A stretch of 64,000 nucleotides of DNA from Rhodospirillaceae bacterium (GTDB lineage: Bacteria; Pseudomonadota; Alphaproteobacteria; MPNO01; UBA2964), in assembly GCA_002720855.1 (NCBI GenBank), contig PBIN01000002.1, positions 1 through 64,000 of the forward strand. Reading direction: 5' to 3'. Shown here one piece after another: positions 1 to 9,674 of this stretch. Each line of letters opens with the position of its first letter. Within the stretch, counting starts at the first letter, position 1. The notes under the pieces are model-generated. The model was not told the DNA's origin and did no database searches. It was given only the letters and a program-made list of their open reading frames with translations. The position numbers were made by a program, and so were the translations under genes.

Positions 1-114
1 ACGATGGAGGTGACGTTGATCCAGCCGATTGCCATGGATGACGGGCTGCGGTTTGCGATCCGCGAAGGCGGGCGGACCGTCGGTGCGGGCGTCGTCGCCG
101 CTATTAAGGATTAA
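1..114 (+). CDS. tuf: Elongation factor Tu, C-terminal end (partial)
   Basis: The first 37 codons of the window read as the end of EF-Tu domain 3, including the conserved segments [20 protein letters not shown] and VGAGVVAAI before the stop at 112-114. EF-Tu is the GTPase that brings aminoacyl-tRNA to the ribosome. The 5' part lies outside the window. A tuf copy directly before rpsJ is the usual arrangement where the str and S10 operons are joined. The gap to rpsJ is 44 nt and shows no terminator, so read-through into the S10 operon is likely. Confidence 0.95.
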   Translation, partial: TMEVTLIQPIAMDDGLRFAIREGGRTVGAGVVAAIKD

Positions 115-158
115 CACCGTTTGCAATTGAGACTGATTGGCCGGGAAAGGTAACGGAA

Positions 159-467
159 ATGGACAACCAGAGTATTCGCATTCGCCTCAAGGCGTTTGAC
201 CATCGCGTGCTCGATACGTCGACGCACGAGATCGTCAATACTGCTAAACGGACGGGTGCGCAGGTGCGTGGTCCAATCCCGCTACCTACGAAAATTGAAA
301 AATTCACCGTTTTGCGGTCGCCGCATGTCAACAAGAAGTCACGGGAACAGTTCGAAATTCGAACGCATAAACGCCTTCTCGATATCGTTGATCCGACACC
401 GCAGACCGTTGACGCTTTGATGAAACTCGATCTCGCCGCAGGCGTAGACGTCGAGATTAAGCTGTAG
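159..467 (+). CDS. rpsJ: 30S ribosomal protein S10
   Basis: A protein of 102 residues, the normal S10 length. It contains the family signature around [12 protein letters not shown] and the [20 protein letters not shown] loop, which packs into the 30S head; S10 also acts as NusE in antitermination. The ATG is preceded by a GGAAAGG ribosome binding site. It is the first gene of the S10 operon here, 44 nt after tuf and 10 nt before the start of rplC. Confidence 0.97.
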   Translation: MDNQSIRIRLKAFDHRVLDTSTHEIVNTAKRTGAQVRGPIPLPTKIEKFTVLRSPHVNKKSREQFEIRTHKRLLDIVDPTPQTVDALMKLDLAAGVDVEIKL

Positions 468-477
468 GACTGGTTTG

Positions 478-1305
478 ATGCGTACGGGCTTAATTGCACA
501 GAAAATGGGTATGACTCGGGTCTTTACGGATGACGGTCAACATGTGCCCGTTACTGTGCTTAAAGTAGACAATTTACAGGTCGTCGATGTTCGCACGAAA
601 GAAGCGAATGGTTATGACGCTGTCCAGCTGGGTTGGGGCACGGCGAAGGCAAAGAATGTTTCCAAATCGATGAGAGGGCATTTTGCGAAGGCGAAGGTAG
701 AGCCTAAGCGCAAGGTGGCCGAGTTCCGGGTGAGCGAAGACGCAATGTTGTCGGTTGGTGATGAACTTTCCGCTGATCATTTTGTCGCAGGTCAACATGT
801 CGATGTAGTGGGCACGAGTATTGGTAAAGGTTTTGCCGGTGCCATGAAACGCCACAACTTTGGTGGTTTGGAAGCATCGCACGGTATTTCGATCAGCCAC
901 AGAAGCCATGGGTCGACAGGCAACAGTCAGGACCCAGGCAAGGTGTGGAAGGGTAAAAAGATGGCGGGCCATATGGGCGACGCCCGAACCACAACTCAGA
1001 ATCTTGAGGTTGTTTCAACCGACGCAGAACGGGGTCTCGTTTTGGTTAGGGGTGCGGTCCCCGGATCCAAGGGCGGCTATGTCTATATTTCCGACGCCAA
1101 GAAAAAGAAACATTCAGACGATTTGCCTTTTCCGGCTGCAATTGTCGGTGGTGCGGAAGCTGCGTCTGATGAAGAGGCTCCCGCAGAGGAAACTCCTGTA
1201 GAGGAAGCAGCCGTTGAAGAGGCTGCCCCTGTTGAGGATGCGGCTCCAGAAGATGCACCCGCTGAAGAAGCGTCCGATGACGCCGAAGAAGAGAAGAAGG
1301 ATTGA
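478..1305 (+). CDS. rplC: 50S ribosomal protein L3 with acidic C-terminal tail
   Basis: L3 is an early-assembling 50S protein near the peptidyl transferase centre. The ATG at 478 is preferred over an in-frame TTG at 475 because AGGA lies 8-12 nt upstream of it. The core matches L3 (start [16 protein letters not shown]; the [20 protein letters not shown] loop carries the glutamine that PrmB methylates in other bacteria). Residues beyond about 210 form a Glu/Ala/Pro-rich tail of roughly 60 residues that E. coli L3 lacks. Such tails occur in several alphaproteobacterial L3 proteins. The role of the tail is unknown. The total is 275 residues. Confidence 0.96.
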   Translation: MRTGLIAQKMGMTRVFTDDGQHVPVTVLKVDNLQVVDVRTKEANGYDAVQLGWGTAKAKNVSKSMRGHFAKAKVEPKRKVAEFRVSEDAMLSVGDELSADHFVAGQHVDVVGTSIGKGFAGAMKRHNFGGLEASHGISISHRSHGSTGNSQDPGKVWKGKKMAGHMGDARTTTQNLEVVSTDAERGLVLVRGAVPGSKGGYVYISDAKKKKHSDDLPFPAAIVGGAEAASDEEAPAEETPVEEAAVEEAAPVEDAAPEDAPAEEASDDAEEEKKD

Positions 1306-1310
1306 GCACG

Positions 1311-1931
1311 ATGAAGTGCGATGTCGTCACGCTTGAAAACAAAAAATCCGGATCAGTCGATCTCGACGAGTCGGTTTTCGGAGTAGCTGTTCGGAAGGAC
1401 ATCCTGTCGCGCATGGTGAATTACCAGCTTGCCAAGAGACGTAGCGGTAATCACAAAACCAAAACGATCGGTGAAATTCGCGGAACAACGGCGAAACCTT
1501 GGAACCAGAAAGGGACCGGCCGTGCACGGGCTGGCAGCCTTCGTTCTACGCAGTTTCGCGGCGGCCAGACAGTCTTTGGCCCAGTGGTTCGGTCTCATGC
1601 CATTAGCCTGAATAAAAAGGTTCGCCGCCTTGCTTTGAAGACGGCACTGTCGAGCAAACAGGCCGACGGCAAATTGATTGTATTGGACGATGCGAAAATT
1701 GGTGAAGCCAAAACGAAAACCCTGTCCGATCAGTTGTCGGCCCTTGGGTTGAAGTCGGCGTTGATTGTTTCCGGCCCCGAAGTTGATACCAATTTTGCAA
1801 AAGCAGCGGCCAATATACCAATGATCGATGTATTGCCGCAGCAGGGCGCAAACGTTTACGACATTTTGCGCCGCGATACGCTGGTGCTGACCAAGGATGC
1901 TGTCACTCATTTGGTGGAGCGATTGAAATGA
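1311..1931 (+). CDS. rplD: 50S ribosomal protein L4
   Basis: A protein of 206 residues, the usual L4 length. The loop that lines the exit tunnel is recognisable ([20 protein letters not shown], then [10 protein letters not shown]). The ATG at 1311 is used; an in-frame TTG at 1302 overlaps the rplC stop but is less likely. The last codons overlap the rplW start (ATGA at 1928), which implies translational coupling. In E. coli L4 represses its own operon; I see no matching leader here because rpsJ follows tuf directly. Confidence 0.96.
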   Translation: MKCDVVTLENKKSGSVDLDESVFGVAVRKDILSRMVNYQLAKRRSGNHKTKTIGEIRGTTAKPWNQKGTGRARAGSLRSTQFRGGQTVFGPVVRSHAISLNKKVRRLALKTALSSKQADGKLIVLDDAKIGEAKTKTLSDQLSALGLKSALIVSGPEVDTNFAKAAANIPMIDVLPQQGANVYDILRRDTLVLTKDAVTHLVERLK

Positions 1932-2251
1932 GCGCGCGTCGCGAGAAACCAGTCTCGGTCTCAACGATCCAGGCTTACGATATAATTTTGGCGCCTATGG
2001 TGACGGAGAAATCCACGATGGGTTCCGAGCACAATCAAGTCACCTTTCGGGTTCCTCTTTCGGCTACCAAGCCTGAAATCAAGGCAGCGATCGAAGAGTT
2101 GTTTAAGGTGAAAGTCGATGCAGTTAATACGCTTCGGCAAAAGGGCAAGGTCAAACGTTTTCGTGGTAAACTTGGAAAGCGCCCAGACTACAAAAAAGCC
2201 ATCGTATCGCTCGCCGAAGGCGAAATGATCGATGTGACGACGGGAATCTAG
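1928..2251 (+). CDS. rplW: 50S ribosomal protein L23
   Basis: A protein of 107 residues with the L23 core ([50 protein letters not shown]). L23 sits at the exit of the ribosomal tunnel and is the docking site for trigger factor and SRP. A short N-terminal extension of about 15 residues precedes the core. The start codon overlaps the rplD stop by 4 nt. Confidence 0.96.
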   Translation: MSARREKPVSVSTIQAYDIILAPMVTEKSTMGSEHNQVTFRVPLSATKPEIKAAIEELFKVKVDAVNTLRQKGKVKRFRGKLGKRPDYKKAIVSLAEGEMIDVTTGI

Positions 2252-2254
2252 ATT

Positions 2255-3082
2255 ATGGCTTTGAAGAATTACAAACCGACGACCCCGTCACAGCGCGCCC
2301 TTGTTTTGGTTGATAAATCGGAACTTTGGAAAGGCAAGCCAGTTAAAAACCTGACGGAAGGTCTTACCGGTAAGGGTGGTCGCAACAATATGGGCCGCAT
2401 TACGATGCGGCGGCGCGGCGGCGGTCATAAGCGCCGCTATCGCAACGTCGATTTTAAACGTCGCAAGTCTGATGTCGTGGCGACGGTTGAACGGCTCGAA
2501 TATGATCCAAATCGTTCGGCTTTTATCGCACTCCTTAAATATAGCGACGGTGAAGTATCCTACATTTTGGCACCGCAGCGTGTTGGGGTCGGTGATCAGA
2601 TCGTTTCCGGCGAGCGCGTCGATATTAAGCCCGGAAACGCGATGCCGATGGAGAATATTCCGGTCGGGACGATCATCCATAATGTGGAAATGAAGCCCGG
2701 GGCGGGTGGCCAGATAGCCCGCGCGGCGGGAACTTACGTTCAGCTTATCGGCAAAGATGCGGGTTTCGCGCAGCTCCGTCTCGGTTCGGGCGAGCTCCGG
2801 ATGGTGCCCGCGCGTTGTATGGCGACGATAGGGTCGGTTTCCAATGCCGACAATAAAAACACCAATATGGGTAAAGCTGGCCGTAATCGTTGGCTCGGTA
2901 AGAGACCTTCAGTTCGTGGTGTTGCCATGAACCCGGTGGATCACCCTCATGGTGGTGGTGAGGGTCGTAGTTCAGGAGGCCGGCATCCGGTTTCTCCGTG
3001 GGGTGTTCCAACTAAAGGCAAGCGCACGCGGGGTAAGAAACCCAGCGATAAGTACATCATGCGCCGCCGGCATAAGCGTTAG
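2255..3082 (+). CDS. rplB: 50S ribosomal protein L2
   Basis: A protein of 275 residues, typical for L2, which is required for subunit association and peptidyl transferase activity. Visible signatures include [20 protein letters not shown] near the N-terminus and the C-terminal [20 protein letters not shown] motif with its functionally important histidine. It starts 3 nt after rplW, with rpsS following after 12 nt. Confidence 0.98.
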   Translation: MALKNYKPTTPSQRALVLVDKSELWKGKPVKNLTEGLTGKGGRNNMGRITMRRRGGGHKRRYRNVDFKRRKSDVVATVERLEYDPNRSAFIALLKYSDGEVSYILAPQRVGVGDQIVSGERVDIKPGNAMPMENIPVGTIIHNVEMKPGAGGQIARAAGTYVQLIGKDAGFAQLRLGSGELRMVPARCMATIGSVSNADNKNTNMGKAGRNRWLGKRPSVRGVAMNPVDHPHGGGEGRSSGGRHPVSPWGVPTKGKRTRGKKPSDKYIMRRRHKR

Positions 3083-3094
3083 AGGAGAGGGCTC

Positions 3095-3373
3095 GTGGCT
3101 CGATCAGTTTGGAAAGGACCGTTTGTTGATGGCTATCTGCTGAAAAAGGCAGAAGAGGCCCGCAGTTCGGCACGCAAAGAAATTATCCGCATTTGGTCGC
3201 GTCGCTCGACCATTCTGCCGCAATTCGTTGGCCTTACTTTCGGTGTTTATAACGGTCAAAAATTTATACCGGTTTTGGTCACTGAAAACATGGTTGGCCA
3301 TAAATTCGGTGAGTTTTCGCCTACCCGCACCTACCGCGGACATGGTGCTGACAAGAAAGTGCGGAGGATCTGA
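3095..3373 (+). CDS. rpsS: 30S ribosomal protein S19
   Basis: A protein of 92 residues that begins with the canonical S19 start [20 protein letters not shown] and ends with the basic tail [12 protein letters not shown]19 binds 16S rRNA in the head near the A-site finger. It uses a GTG start (3095) with a strong AGGAGAGG site. The stop TGA overlaps the rplV ATG. Confidence 0.97.
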   Translation: MARSVWKGPFVDGYLLKKAEEARSSARKEIIRIWSRRSTILPQFVGLTFGVYNGQKFIPVLVTENMVGHKFGEFSPTRTYRGHGADKKVRRI

Positions 3374-3753
3374 TGGGTAAGAAGTCTGCCCCGCGCCGCT
3401 TCCAGGACAATGAAGCGATGGCCCATTCTCGGGCAATCAGGATTAGCCCGCAGAAGCTAAATCTGGTTGCGGGGCTTATTCGGGGAAAAGATGCATCGAA
3501 AGCGTTGGCGGACCTGACCTTTTCACCAAAACGTGTCGCGGGCGATGTAAAAAAGGTCCTCGAATCCGCCATAGCAAATGCCGAAAACAATCATCAACTC
3601 GATGTTGATCGTCTTTATGTGTCAGAAGCAACTGTTGGGCGCTCATTTGCTCTTAAGCGGTTTCGCCCGAGAGCTCGAGGTCGCACCGGTAGTATCACGA
3701 AACCATTTAGCAACTTGACTGTTGTCGTGCGCGAGCGCGAGGAGGCCAATTAA
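3373..3753 (+). CDS. rplV: 50S ribosomal protein L22
   Basis: A protein of 126 residues. L22 contacts all 23S rRNA domains and its beta hairpin lines the exit tunnel; that hairpin is seen near [20 protein letters not shown]. The start overlaps the rpsS stop (TGATG) and the stop overlaps the rpsC start (TAATG), a tightly coupled S19-L22-S3 set. Confidence 0.97.
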   Translation: MGKKSAPRRFQDNEAMAHSRAIRISPQKLNLVAGLIRGKDASKALADLTFSPKRVAGDVKKVLESAIANAENNHQLDVDRLYVSEATVGRSFALKRFRPRARGRTGSITKPFSNLTVVVREREEAN

Positions 3754-4430
3754 TGGGACAAAAGGTTAACCCAATCGGGCTTCGGCTCGGCATTAACCGG
3801 ACTTGGGACTCGCGTTGGTACGCGGATGAGCAGTACGGCGACATGCTCCACGAAGACATCAAGCTGCGCGAATATTTATTCGACCGTCTGAGCCAGGCAG
3901 GTGTGTCCAAAGTTGTTATCGAGCGGCCGGCAAAGAAAGCACGTGTCACGATTCACTCGGCACGTCCCGGTGTTGTTATCGGTAAAAAAGGCGCCGACAT
4001 TGAGAAGTTACGGCTTGAACTATCGCGAATGACCGGTAGCGATGTAAATTTGAATATCGTCGAAATTCGCAAGCCCGAAATCGACGCTAAGCTGGTAGCA
4101 GAAAATATTGCGCAACAGCTTGAACGTCGCGTGGCATTTCGCCGGGCGATGAAGCGAGCAGTTCAATCCGCGATCCGTCTGGGTGCTGAAGGTATTCGCA
4201 TTAATTGTGGGGGCCGTTTGGGCGGTGCGGAAATTGCGCGCACGGAATGGTATCGCGAAGGCCGGGTGCCGCTGCATACACTGCGCGCAGATGTCGATTA
4301 TGGCACGGCAACTGGCCAAACAACCTACGGTGCGTGCGGTGTAAAGGTTTGGGTGTTCAAGGGTGAGGTGCTTGCACATGACCCAATGGCGCAGGACAAG
4401 CGCGCACAGGAACAGCAGCCGGCGCGTTAA
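3753..4430 (+). CDS. rpsC: 30S ribosomal protein S3
   Basis: A protein of 225 residues with a KH domain ([20 protein letters not shown]) and the C-terminal S3 domain ([20 protein letters not shown]). S3 forms part of the mRNA entry tunnel. The last 15 residues are low-complexity and charged (Gln/Ala/Arg). It starts within the rplV stop codon and is followed by 28 nt before rplP. Confidence 0.97.
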   Translation: MGQKVNPIGLRLGINRTWDSRWYADEQYGDMLHEDIKLREYLFDRLSQAGVSKVVIERPAKKARVTIHSARPGVVIGKKGADIEKLRLELSRMTGSDVNLNIVEIRKPEIDAKLVAENIAQQLERRVAFRRAMKRAVQSAIRLGAEGIRINCGGRLGGAEIARTEWYREGRVPLHTLRADVDYGTATGQTTYGACGVKVWVFKGEVLAHDPMAQDKRAQEQQPAR

Positions 4431-4458
4431 CGGGATTTAGCAGGAAGGAAATAGAGAA

Positions 4459-4872
4459 ATGTTATCTCCCAAGCGTACTAAGTTTCGCAAAGCCCACAAG
4501 GGCCGGATTCATGGTAATGCCAAAGGTGCTACGGTTTTAAATTTCGGATCCTTCGGTTTGAAGGCGACCACGCCGGGACGGATTACAGCGCGCCAGATCG
4601 AAGCATCGCGCCGGGCAATCACACGTCATATGAAACGCGCGGGCCGTGTCTGGATCCGGGTGTTTCCGGATGTGCCGGTATCGCAAAAGCCTGCTGAAGT
4701 TCGCCAGGGTAAAGGTAAAGGGGCGCCGGAATATTGGGCGTGTCGGGTTAAACCGGGCCGGATCATGTTTGAGGTTGATGGTGTTCCTGAGCCGGTTGCA
4801 CGGGTTGCGCTGGCGTTGGCGGCGGCAAAATTGCCTCTGCAAACGCGCGTCGTCAAACGGTTAGCCGAATAG
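4459..4872 (+). CDS. rplP: 50S ribosomal protein L16
   Basis: A protein of 137 residues, the normal L16 length. It starts [16 protein letters not shown] and carries the region around [21 protein letters not shown]16 organises the A-site of the 50S subunit. AGGAAGG upstream of the ATG is the ribosome binding site; rpmC follows after 10 nt. Confidence 0.97.
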   Translation: MLSPKRTKFRKAHKGRIHGNAKGATVLNFGSFGLKATTPGRITARQIEASRRAITRHMKRAGRVWIRVFPDVPVSQKPAEVRQGKGKGAPEYWACRVKPGRIMFEVDGVPEPVARVALALAAAKLPLQTRVVKRLAE

Positions 4873-4882
4873 GAATTGTAAA

Positions 4883-5086
4883 ATGGATGCGGCTGATATC
4901 AGAACCAAAACAGATGATGAGCTCACGGACCAGCTTCAAGAGCTCAAGAAAGAAGCACTTAATTTGCGTTTTCAGCGGGCTAGCGGTCAGTTGGAAGCAA
5001 CAGCGCGTATTCGTCAGGTTAGACGCGATATCGCGCGAGTTCGCACTGTAATGGGCGAACGTCGTCAGGCCGCGGTGCAGGGGTAA
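4883..5086 (+). CDS. rpmC: 50S ribosomal protein L29
   Basis: A protein of 67 residues, two helices, with the family pattern [20 protein letters not shown] followed by [21 protein letters not shown]29 sits next to L23 at the tunnel exit. It is three nucleotides upstream of rpsQ in the usual L16-L29-S17 order. Confidence 0.96.
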   Translation: MDAADIRTKTDDELTDQLQELKKEALNLRFQRASGQLEATARIRQVRRDIARVRTVMGERRQAAVQG

Positions 5087-5089
5087 GTT

Positions 5090-5326
5090 ATGCCAAAGAG
5101 AATGTTACAGGGTGTAGTGGTTGCGGACAAAGCGGACAAAACGATTACCGTTCGTGTTGAACGGCGGGTACGGCACCCGCTTTACGGAAAGTTTATCCGG
5201 CAATCCAAGAAGTATGCTGCTCACGATCCTGAAAATTCATACAAGGTTGGAGACAACGTTCGCATTCGTGAATGCCGCCCGATTTCCAAATCCAAGTGTT
5301 GGGAGGTGCTGGCAGATAGCGAATAG
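5090..5326 (+). CDS. rpsQ: 30S ribosomal protein S17
   Basis: A protein of 78 residues with the OB-fold S17 pattern ([40 protein letters not shown]). S17 is a primary 16S rRNA binding protein needed early in 30S assembly. It lies 3 nt after rpmC and 26 nt before rplN. Confidence 0.97.
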   Translation: MPKRMLQGVVVADKADKTITVRVERRVRHPLYGKFIRQSKKYAAHDPENSYKVGDNVRIRECRPISKSKCWEVLADSE

Positions 5327-5352
5327 CGCTGCTCCTGCTGGAAAGAAACAAA

Positions 5353-5721
5353 ATGATTCACGTCGAAACAAATTTAGAAGTTGCGGATAATTCGGGAGCA
5401 CGCCGAGTCCAGTGCATCCGTATTCTCGGTGGCAGCAAACGCCGGAGTGCGAGTATCGGTGATGTTATTGTGGTGACGGTAAAAGAAGCCATTCCACGCG
5501 GCCGCGTCAAAAAGGGTGATATCCACAAGGCGGTCATCGTTCGAACCGCCAAGGAAATTCATCGTCCCGACGGTACTTCGATCCGCTTTGATCGGAATGC
5601 AGCTGTGCTGATTAATCCGCAGGGCGAGCCAATTGGAACGCGTATTTTTGGCCCTGTCACTCGCGAACTGCGCGGTCGTCAATATATGCGGATCATTTCT
5701 CTTGCACCGGAAGTTTTGTAA
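5353..5721 (+). CDS. rplN: 50S ribosomal protein L14
   Basis: A protein of 122 residues, the invariant L14 length. It shows the signature [19 protein letters not shown] and the C-terminal REAL-type helix region [21 protein letters not shown]14 takes part in intersubunit bridges with 16S rRNA. It is the first gene of the classical spc block, here continuous with the S10 block. Confidence 0.98.
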   Translation: MIHVETNLEVADNSGARRVQCIRILGGSKRRSASIGDVIVVTVKEAIPRGRVKKGDIHKAVIVRTAKEIHRPDGTSIRFDRNAAVLINPQGEPIGTRIFGPVTRELRGRQYMRIISLAPEVL

Positions 5722-5734
5722 GGGGAGCGGGTAG

Positions 5735-6067
5735 ATGGCAGCAAAAAGTAAAATGAGCAAAAAAATCCGCAAGGGCGATAATGTGATCGTTTTGACCGGA
5801 CGGGATAAGGGTAAGACTGGCGATGTTTTGCGTGTTTTGCGTGACAGCCAGCGTTTGATTGTCCAGGGCGTGAACATTGCAAAGCGGCACACGGCACCCT
5901 CACAGAACAATCCTGGCGGGATCGATGAGAAAGAGGCATCGATTCATATCTCAAACGTTGCGCTGATAGATCCCGATACAGGCAAGGCCACCAAGGTTGG
6001 ATTTAAAGTCCTTGAGGATGATCGGAAAGTTCGCGTCGCGCGGCGGTCCGGTGAGATGATTGATTAA
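5735..6067 (+). CDS. rplX: 50S ribosomal protein L24
   Basis: A protein of 110 residues with an N-terminal KOW motif ([20 protein letters not shown]). L24 is one of the two assembly initiators of the 50S subunit. A short lysine-rich leader of about 8 residues precedes the KOW motif. The C-terminus overlaps an upstream in-frame TTG of rplE, but the likely rplE ATG lies 10 nt after this stop. Confidence 0.96.
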   Translation: MAAKSKMSKKIRKGDNVIVLTGRDKGKTGDVLRVLRDSQRLIVQGVNIAKRHTAPSQNNPGGIDEKEASIHISNVALIDPDTGKATKVGFKVLEDDRKVRVARRSGEMID

Positions 6068-6077
6068 AGGCAGTTTG

Positions 6078-6614
6078 ATGACACGTTTGCAGGAACATTA
6101 TCAGAGCGTCGTTAAACCCGAGTTGGTCTCGGCATTCAGCTATGGCAATCCAATGGAAGTGCCGCGAGTTGAAAAGGTCGTGATCAATATGGGCGTTGGC
6201 GAATCCGTCAACGATTCCAAGAAGGTCGATTTAGCGGCCAACGAGATGTCTTTGATTTCAGGTCAAAAGCCCGTCGTAATCAAATCGCGGAAATCCGTGG
6301 CGACCTTTAAACTGCGCGAAGGCATGTCTGTTGGTTGTAAGGTCACGCTGCGACGCGACCGTATGTATGAGTTTCTGGACCGTTTAATCAACATAGCTTT
6401 ACCTCAGGTTCGCGACTTCCGCGGTTTATCCCCGCGTAGCTTCGATGGCCGCGGTAACTACGCGCTTGGTTTGAAGGAACAGATTGTATTCCCCGAGATT
6501 GACTTCGACACAGTCGATGAAACGCGTGGGATGGATATTGTAATTGTCACCTCTGCGAAGACGGATGACGAGGCAAAGGCACTTCTTAAGGGCCTAAATT
6601 TGCCGATTAACTGA
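6078..6614 (+). CDS. rplE: 50S ribosomal protein L5
   Basis: A protein of 178 residues starting [16 protein letters not shown], which matches the usual L5 start and length. An in-frame TTG at 6060 would add six residues; the ATG at 6078 is preferred because AAAGG lies about 8 nt in front of it. Typical segments are [16 protein letters not shown] and [21 protein letters not shown]5 binds 5S rRNA in the central protuberance and contacts P-site tRNA. Confidence 0.96.
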   Translation: MTRLQEHYQSVVKPELVSAFSYGNPMEVPRVEKVVINMGVGESVNDSKKVDLAANEMSLISGQKPVVIKSRKSVATFKLREGMSVGCKVTLRRDRMYEFLDRLINIALPQVRDFRGLSPRSFDGRGNYALGLKEQIVFPEIDFDTVDETRGMDIVIVTSAKTDDEAKALLKGLNLPIN

Positions 6615-6636
6615 TTATTGTTGCGGGAGAGTTTGC

Positions 6637-6942
6637 ATGGCAAAGACCAGCGCTGTTGAAAAGAACCGGAAACGTATCCGTATGGCGAAGAAGTATTCTG
6701 CCAAGCGGGCCCGGCTCAAAGCAATTGCTAGTGATCAGTCGGTTCCGGCTGAAGAACGTTTTGCAGCGCGGCTTAAGCTCGCAGAATTGCCTCGTAATTC
6801 TGCACCCTCAAGAATTCGGAACCGCTGCGAGGTGTCGGGCCGGCCGCGCGGTTATTATCGGAAGTTCAAGATTTCGCGTATTGCTCTGCGGGACCTCGCG
6901 TCGAATGGGCATATTCCCGGCATGGTAAAATCGAGCTGGTGA
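6637..6942 (+). CDS. rpsN: 30S ribosomal protein S14 (zinc-free type)
   Basis: A protein of 101 residues, the long S14 form. It lacks the CxxC...CxxC zinc ribbon of the short form; the only cysteine is in [20 protein letters not shown]14 is a late-binding protein in the 30S head. GGGAG lies just before the ATG. Confidence 0.97.
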   Translation: MAKTSAVEKNRKRIRMAKKYSAKRARLKAIASDQSVPAEERFAARLKLAELPRNSAPSRIRNRCEVSGRPRGYYRKFKISRIALRDLASNGHIPGMVKSSW

Positions 6943-6955
6943 GAGAGAAGTAACG

Positions 6956-7354
6956 ATGACAATGAGTGATCCCATCAGCGATATGCTGACGAGAATTCGC
7001 AACGGTCAAAGTGCAAACAAGGGCGCTGTTAATAGCCCTTCGTCGAAGCTGCGCGTCAGCGTACTCGACGTTTTGCAACGTGAAGGTTATATCCGCGGCT
7101 ACGAACTTGAGCAGGACGACCGTTCCCTGCCTCAGGTCCGCATTGAGCTGAAATATCACGAGGGCGAACCTGTTATTAAGGAATTGCATCGTGTTTCGCG
7201 GCCGGGTCGTCGGGTGTATTCGAAGATTAAAGATTTGCAGCGCGTTTATAACGGGCTGGGGATTTCGATTCTGTCGACGCCGCGCGGTGTCCTCTCCGAT
7301 GGAGAAGCGCGGGCGCAAAACGTTGGCGGCGAAGTCATTTGTACGGTTTTCTAG
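6956..7354 (+). CDS. rpsH: 30S ribosomal protein S8
   Basis: A protein of 132 residues starting [18 protein letters not shown], typical for alphaproteobacterial S8. The C-terminal signature [20 protein letters not shown] is present. S8 binds the 16S rRNA central domain and in E. coli represses the spc operon at L5. A second in-frame ATG at 6962 is possible, but the first has the better placed GAGAGAAG site. Confidence 0.97.
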   Translation: MTMSDPISDMLTRIRNGQSANKGAVNSPSSKLRVSVLDVLQREGYIRGYELEQDDRSLPQVRIELKYHEGEPVIKELHRVSRPGRRVYSKIKDLQRVYNGLGISILSTPRGVLSDGEARAQNVGGEVICTVF

Positions 7355-7363
7355 GAGGCTGAC

Positions 7364-7897
7364 ATGTCGCGCGTTGGTTTAAGCCCTGTCACAGTGCCTG
7401 ATGGCGTTACGTTGAACGTCGCTGGCCAGGTTGTCACGGCTAAAGGCAAACTCGGAGAGTTAAGCGTCAACGTAGTTGATGACGTGGAAGTCACACATGA
7501 AGAAAATCAGGTGCGCGTGAAACCCCGAAATGATTCACCGCGTGCACGTGCGATGTGGGGAACCACTCGCAGTCTGGTACAGAATATTGTAACGGGTGTC
7601 GCAGAAGGTTTTTCCATAAATCTCGAAATCGTAGGGGTTGGTTACCGCGCGGCTGTTCAAGGCAAGGAGTTGGTTCTTCAGCTTGGCTTTAGCCACGAAG
7701 TACATCACCCCATTCCTGAAGGAATTACGATTAAATGTGAGCGCCCCACCGCCATCACAGTAAGTGGTGCGGACCGTCAACTTGTCGGTCAGGTGGCAGC
7801 AAATATTCGCGAATATAGGAAACCTGAGCCTTATAAGGGCAAGGGTGTTCGGTATGAAAATGAATTTATCCTCCGCAAGGAAGGTAAGAAGAAGTAG
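7364..7897 (+). CDS. rplF: 50S ribosomal protein L6
   Basis: A protein of 177 residues with two repeated domains. The C-terminal L6 signature is readable at [21 protein letters not shown]6 lies near the sarcin-ricin loop and the factor binding site. AGGAG precedes the ATG; rplR starts 9 nt after the stop. Confidence 0.97.
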   Translation: MSRVGLSPVTVPDGVTLNVAGQVVTAKGKLGELSVNVVDDVEVTHEENQVRVKPRNDSPRARAMWGTTRSLVQNIVTGVAEGFSINLEIVGVGYRAAVQGKELVLQLGFSHEVHHPIPEGITIKCERPTAITVSGADRQLVGQVAANIREYRKPEPYKGKGVRYENEFILRKEGKKK

Positions 7898-7906
7898 GGC
7901 CTGCGC

Positions 7907-8269
7907 ATGTTAAAAACAAATGCACTCAAGGAAAGGCGGAAGCAGCGAATTCGATCTCGAATTCGCAAAACGAGCGGAAGTCGCCCGCGTCTTTCTGTCT
8001 TCCGATCCAATAAAAATATCTATGCTCAAATCATCGATGATTTGCAGGGTGTTACCGTCGTTGCGGCATCTTCCATGGATAAGGATCTAAGAAGCGGTTT
8101 GAAGTCGGGTTCGACAAAAGAAGCGGCTGCGGCTGTCGGCAAGCTGGTGGCTGAGCGCGCTGTGGAAAAGGGTCTGGGCGAAGTTGTGTTCGACCGGGGC
8201 TCGTATTTGTTTCATGGCCGCGTTAAGGCGCTGGCCGATGCCGCGCGCGAAGCCGGCCTGAAATTCTGA
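7907..8269 (+). CDS. rplR: 50S ribosomal protein L18
   Basis: A protein of 120 residues with an arginine-rich N-terminus ([20 protein letters not shown]) and the L18 core [20 protein letters not shown]. The C-terminus [20 protein letters not shown] is characteristic. L18 binds 5S rRNA together with L5. Confidence 0.97.
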   Translation: MLKTNALKERRKQRIRSRIRKTSGSRPRLSVFRSNKNIYAQIIDDLQGVTVVAASSMDKDLRSGLKSGSTKEAAAAVGKLVAERAVEKGLGEVVFDRGSYLFHGRVKALADAAREAGLKF

Positions 8270-8282
8270 CGGAGTAACGAAT

Positions 8283-8864
8283 ATGGCACGAAATGATCAA
8301 CGACGGGGACGTGGCCGCGATGGCAACGCCGAACAGTCTGATCTGGTAGACAAGCTGGTTGGGATCAACCGCGTTGCAAAGGTCGTCAAGGGTGGCCGCC
8401 GGTTTGGGTTTGCCGCACTCGTTGTCGTCGGTGATGAAAAAGGCCGTGTCGGATTTGGCTCCGGTAAGGCGCGAGAGGTCCCTGAAGCCATTCGCAAGGC
8501 GACAGAACAGGCGAAATCCAAAATGATCCGCGTGCCACTCCGTGAAGGTCGTACGCTACACCACGACGTTCGGGGCGACTTTGGTGCCGGTCACGTCGTT
8601 TGCCGTGCAGCACCTCCGGGAACCGGTATTATCGCTGGTGGTCCCATGCGGGCAGTTTTTGAAACGCTGGGCGTGCAGGACGTCGTTGCGAAATCGACAG
8701 GATCACAGAACCCCTACAATATGGTCAAAGCGACCTTTGAGGCTCTTGGACAATTGCAGTCGCCACGCTCGGTTGCAGCACGCCGCGGTCGTAAAGTGTC
8801 CGATATTCTTGGTCCACGTGGTGGTGCAGAGAGTGCACCGGCGGCGGAGGCTTCCAATGGCTGA
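8283..8864 (+). CDS. rpsE: 30S ribosomal protein S5
   Basis: A protein of 193 residues. The double-stranded-RNA-binding-like N-terminal domain ([20 protein letters not shown]) and the C-terminal domain ([20 protein letters not shown]) are clear. S5 is at the mRNA entry site and influences accuracy. The last 8 nt overlap rpmD, so the two are probably translationally coupled. Confidence 0.97.
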   Translation: MARNDQRRGRGRDGNAEQSDLVDKLVGINRVAKVVKGGRRFGFAALVVVGDEKGRVGFGSGKAREVPEAIRKATEQAKSKMIRVPLREGRTLHHDVRGDFGAGHVVCRAAPPGTGIIAGGPMRAVFETLGVQDVVAKSTGSQNPYNMVKATFEALGQLQSPRSVAARRGRKVSDILGPRGGAESAPAAEASNG

Positions 8865-9042
8865 CGGAAAAGTAAAAGTAACCCAGACAGGTAGTCCTAT
8901 TGGTCGCCCTGCAGACCAGCGCCAGACGCTGATCGGTTTGGGTCTCAACAAGATGCACCGAACGCGGGAACTCGAAGACACCCCGGCTGTGCGCGGCATG
9001 ATCAATAAAGTCAGCCATCTTGTTCGTGTTGAGGAAGAATAG
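8857..9042 (+). CDS. rpmD: 50S ribosomal protein L30
   Basis: A short protein of 61 residues that starts inside rpsE in another frame (ATG at 8857, with GGCGGAGG upstream). The L30 pattern is clear: [20 protein letters not shown] then [20 protein letters not shown]. It is a peripheral 50S protein found in the standard S5-L30-L15 order. A longer reading frame extending further upstream is only the shifted frame of rpsE. Confidence 0.95.
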   Translation: MADGKVKVTQTGSPIGRPADQRQTLIGLGLNKMHRTRELEDTPAVRGMINKVSHLVRVEEE

Positions 9043-9046
9043 AGAT

Positions 9047-9062
9047 GTGCGCCAATGCGCAC
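9047..9062 (+). other. Intercistronic hairpin rpmD-rplO
   Basis: GTGCGC and GCGCAC form a perfect 6-bp stem with a CAAT loop, placed 4 nt after the rpmD stop and just before the rplO ribosome binding site. There is no T-run, so it is not a terminator. It could mark an mRNA processing site or affect rplO translation; this is inference. Confidence 0.45.
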
Positions 9063-9074
9063 TGAGGTAGTAAA

Positions 9075-9638
9075 ATGCAATTGAATCAGCTTTCCGATAA
9101 CCCGGGTGCAAAAAAGTCGCGTAAACGCGTTGGGCGCGGCGCATCTTCTGGCTTGGGTAAAACTTCAGGCAAAGGTCAAAAGGGTCAAAAATCCCGCAGT
9201 GGTGTTGCTCTGGCGGGCTTCGAAGGTGGCCAGATGCCGCTCTTTCGGCGTTTACCCAAGCGCGGATTTAACAACATTTTCCGGAAAGATTTCCGGGAAG
9301 TGAATTTGGGTAAACTGCAGGCAGCTATCGATGCCCAAAAGCTTGATCCAGCAATGCCCGTCAACGAAGAGTCTTTACGCGCCGCCGGTTTAATAAAAAC
9401 ACCGAGAGATGGTGTTCGCCTACTTGCAAAAGGTGAGCTTACTTCCAAGATAGATATTGAAGTTGCCGGTGCCTCGAAATCAGCAATTGCAGCTGTGGAA
9501 AAAGCTGGCGGTTCTATCAAGTTAACAGAACCGGTCCGGTCAGAAGGGGAATCGAAAAAGCGCAAGCCCAAGAAGGCGAAGAGCGCTGCATCGTCTGAAG
9601 ATGAAGCCGCGGCGGAAGCTGAGGATTCAGCTGAGTAA
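9075..9638 (+). CDS. rplO: 50S ribosomal protein L15 with charged C-terminal tail
   Basis: A protein of 187 residues, about 40 longer than E. coli L15. The N-terminal RNA-binding part is standard ([20 protein letters not shown], then [15 protein letters not shown]). After residue 155 comes a tail that is first lysine-rich ([10 protein letters not shown]) and then acidic ([13 protein letters not shown]). L15 is a late 50S assembly protein. secY follows after 36 nt. Confidence 0.96.
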   Translation: MQLNQLSDNPGAKKSRKRVGRGASSGLGKTSGKGQKGQKSRSGVALAGFEGGQMPLFRRLPKRGFNNIFRKDFREVNLGKLQAAIDAQKLDPAMPVNEESLRAAGLIKTPRDGVRLLAKGELTSKIDIEVAGASKSAIAAVEKAGGSIKLTEPVRSEGESKKRKPKKAKSAASSEDEAAAEAEDSAE

Positions 9639-9674
9639 TTTATCGGGCTATTTAGACGCCCACCGGAGAATGAA

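Noticed and set aside
574-972. Long antisense frames opposite ribosomal genes
   Set aside because: They follow from codon bias on the coding strand and have no family pattern or ribosome binding site.
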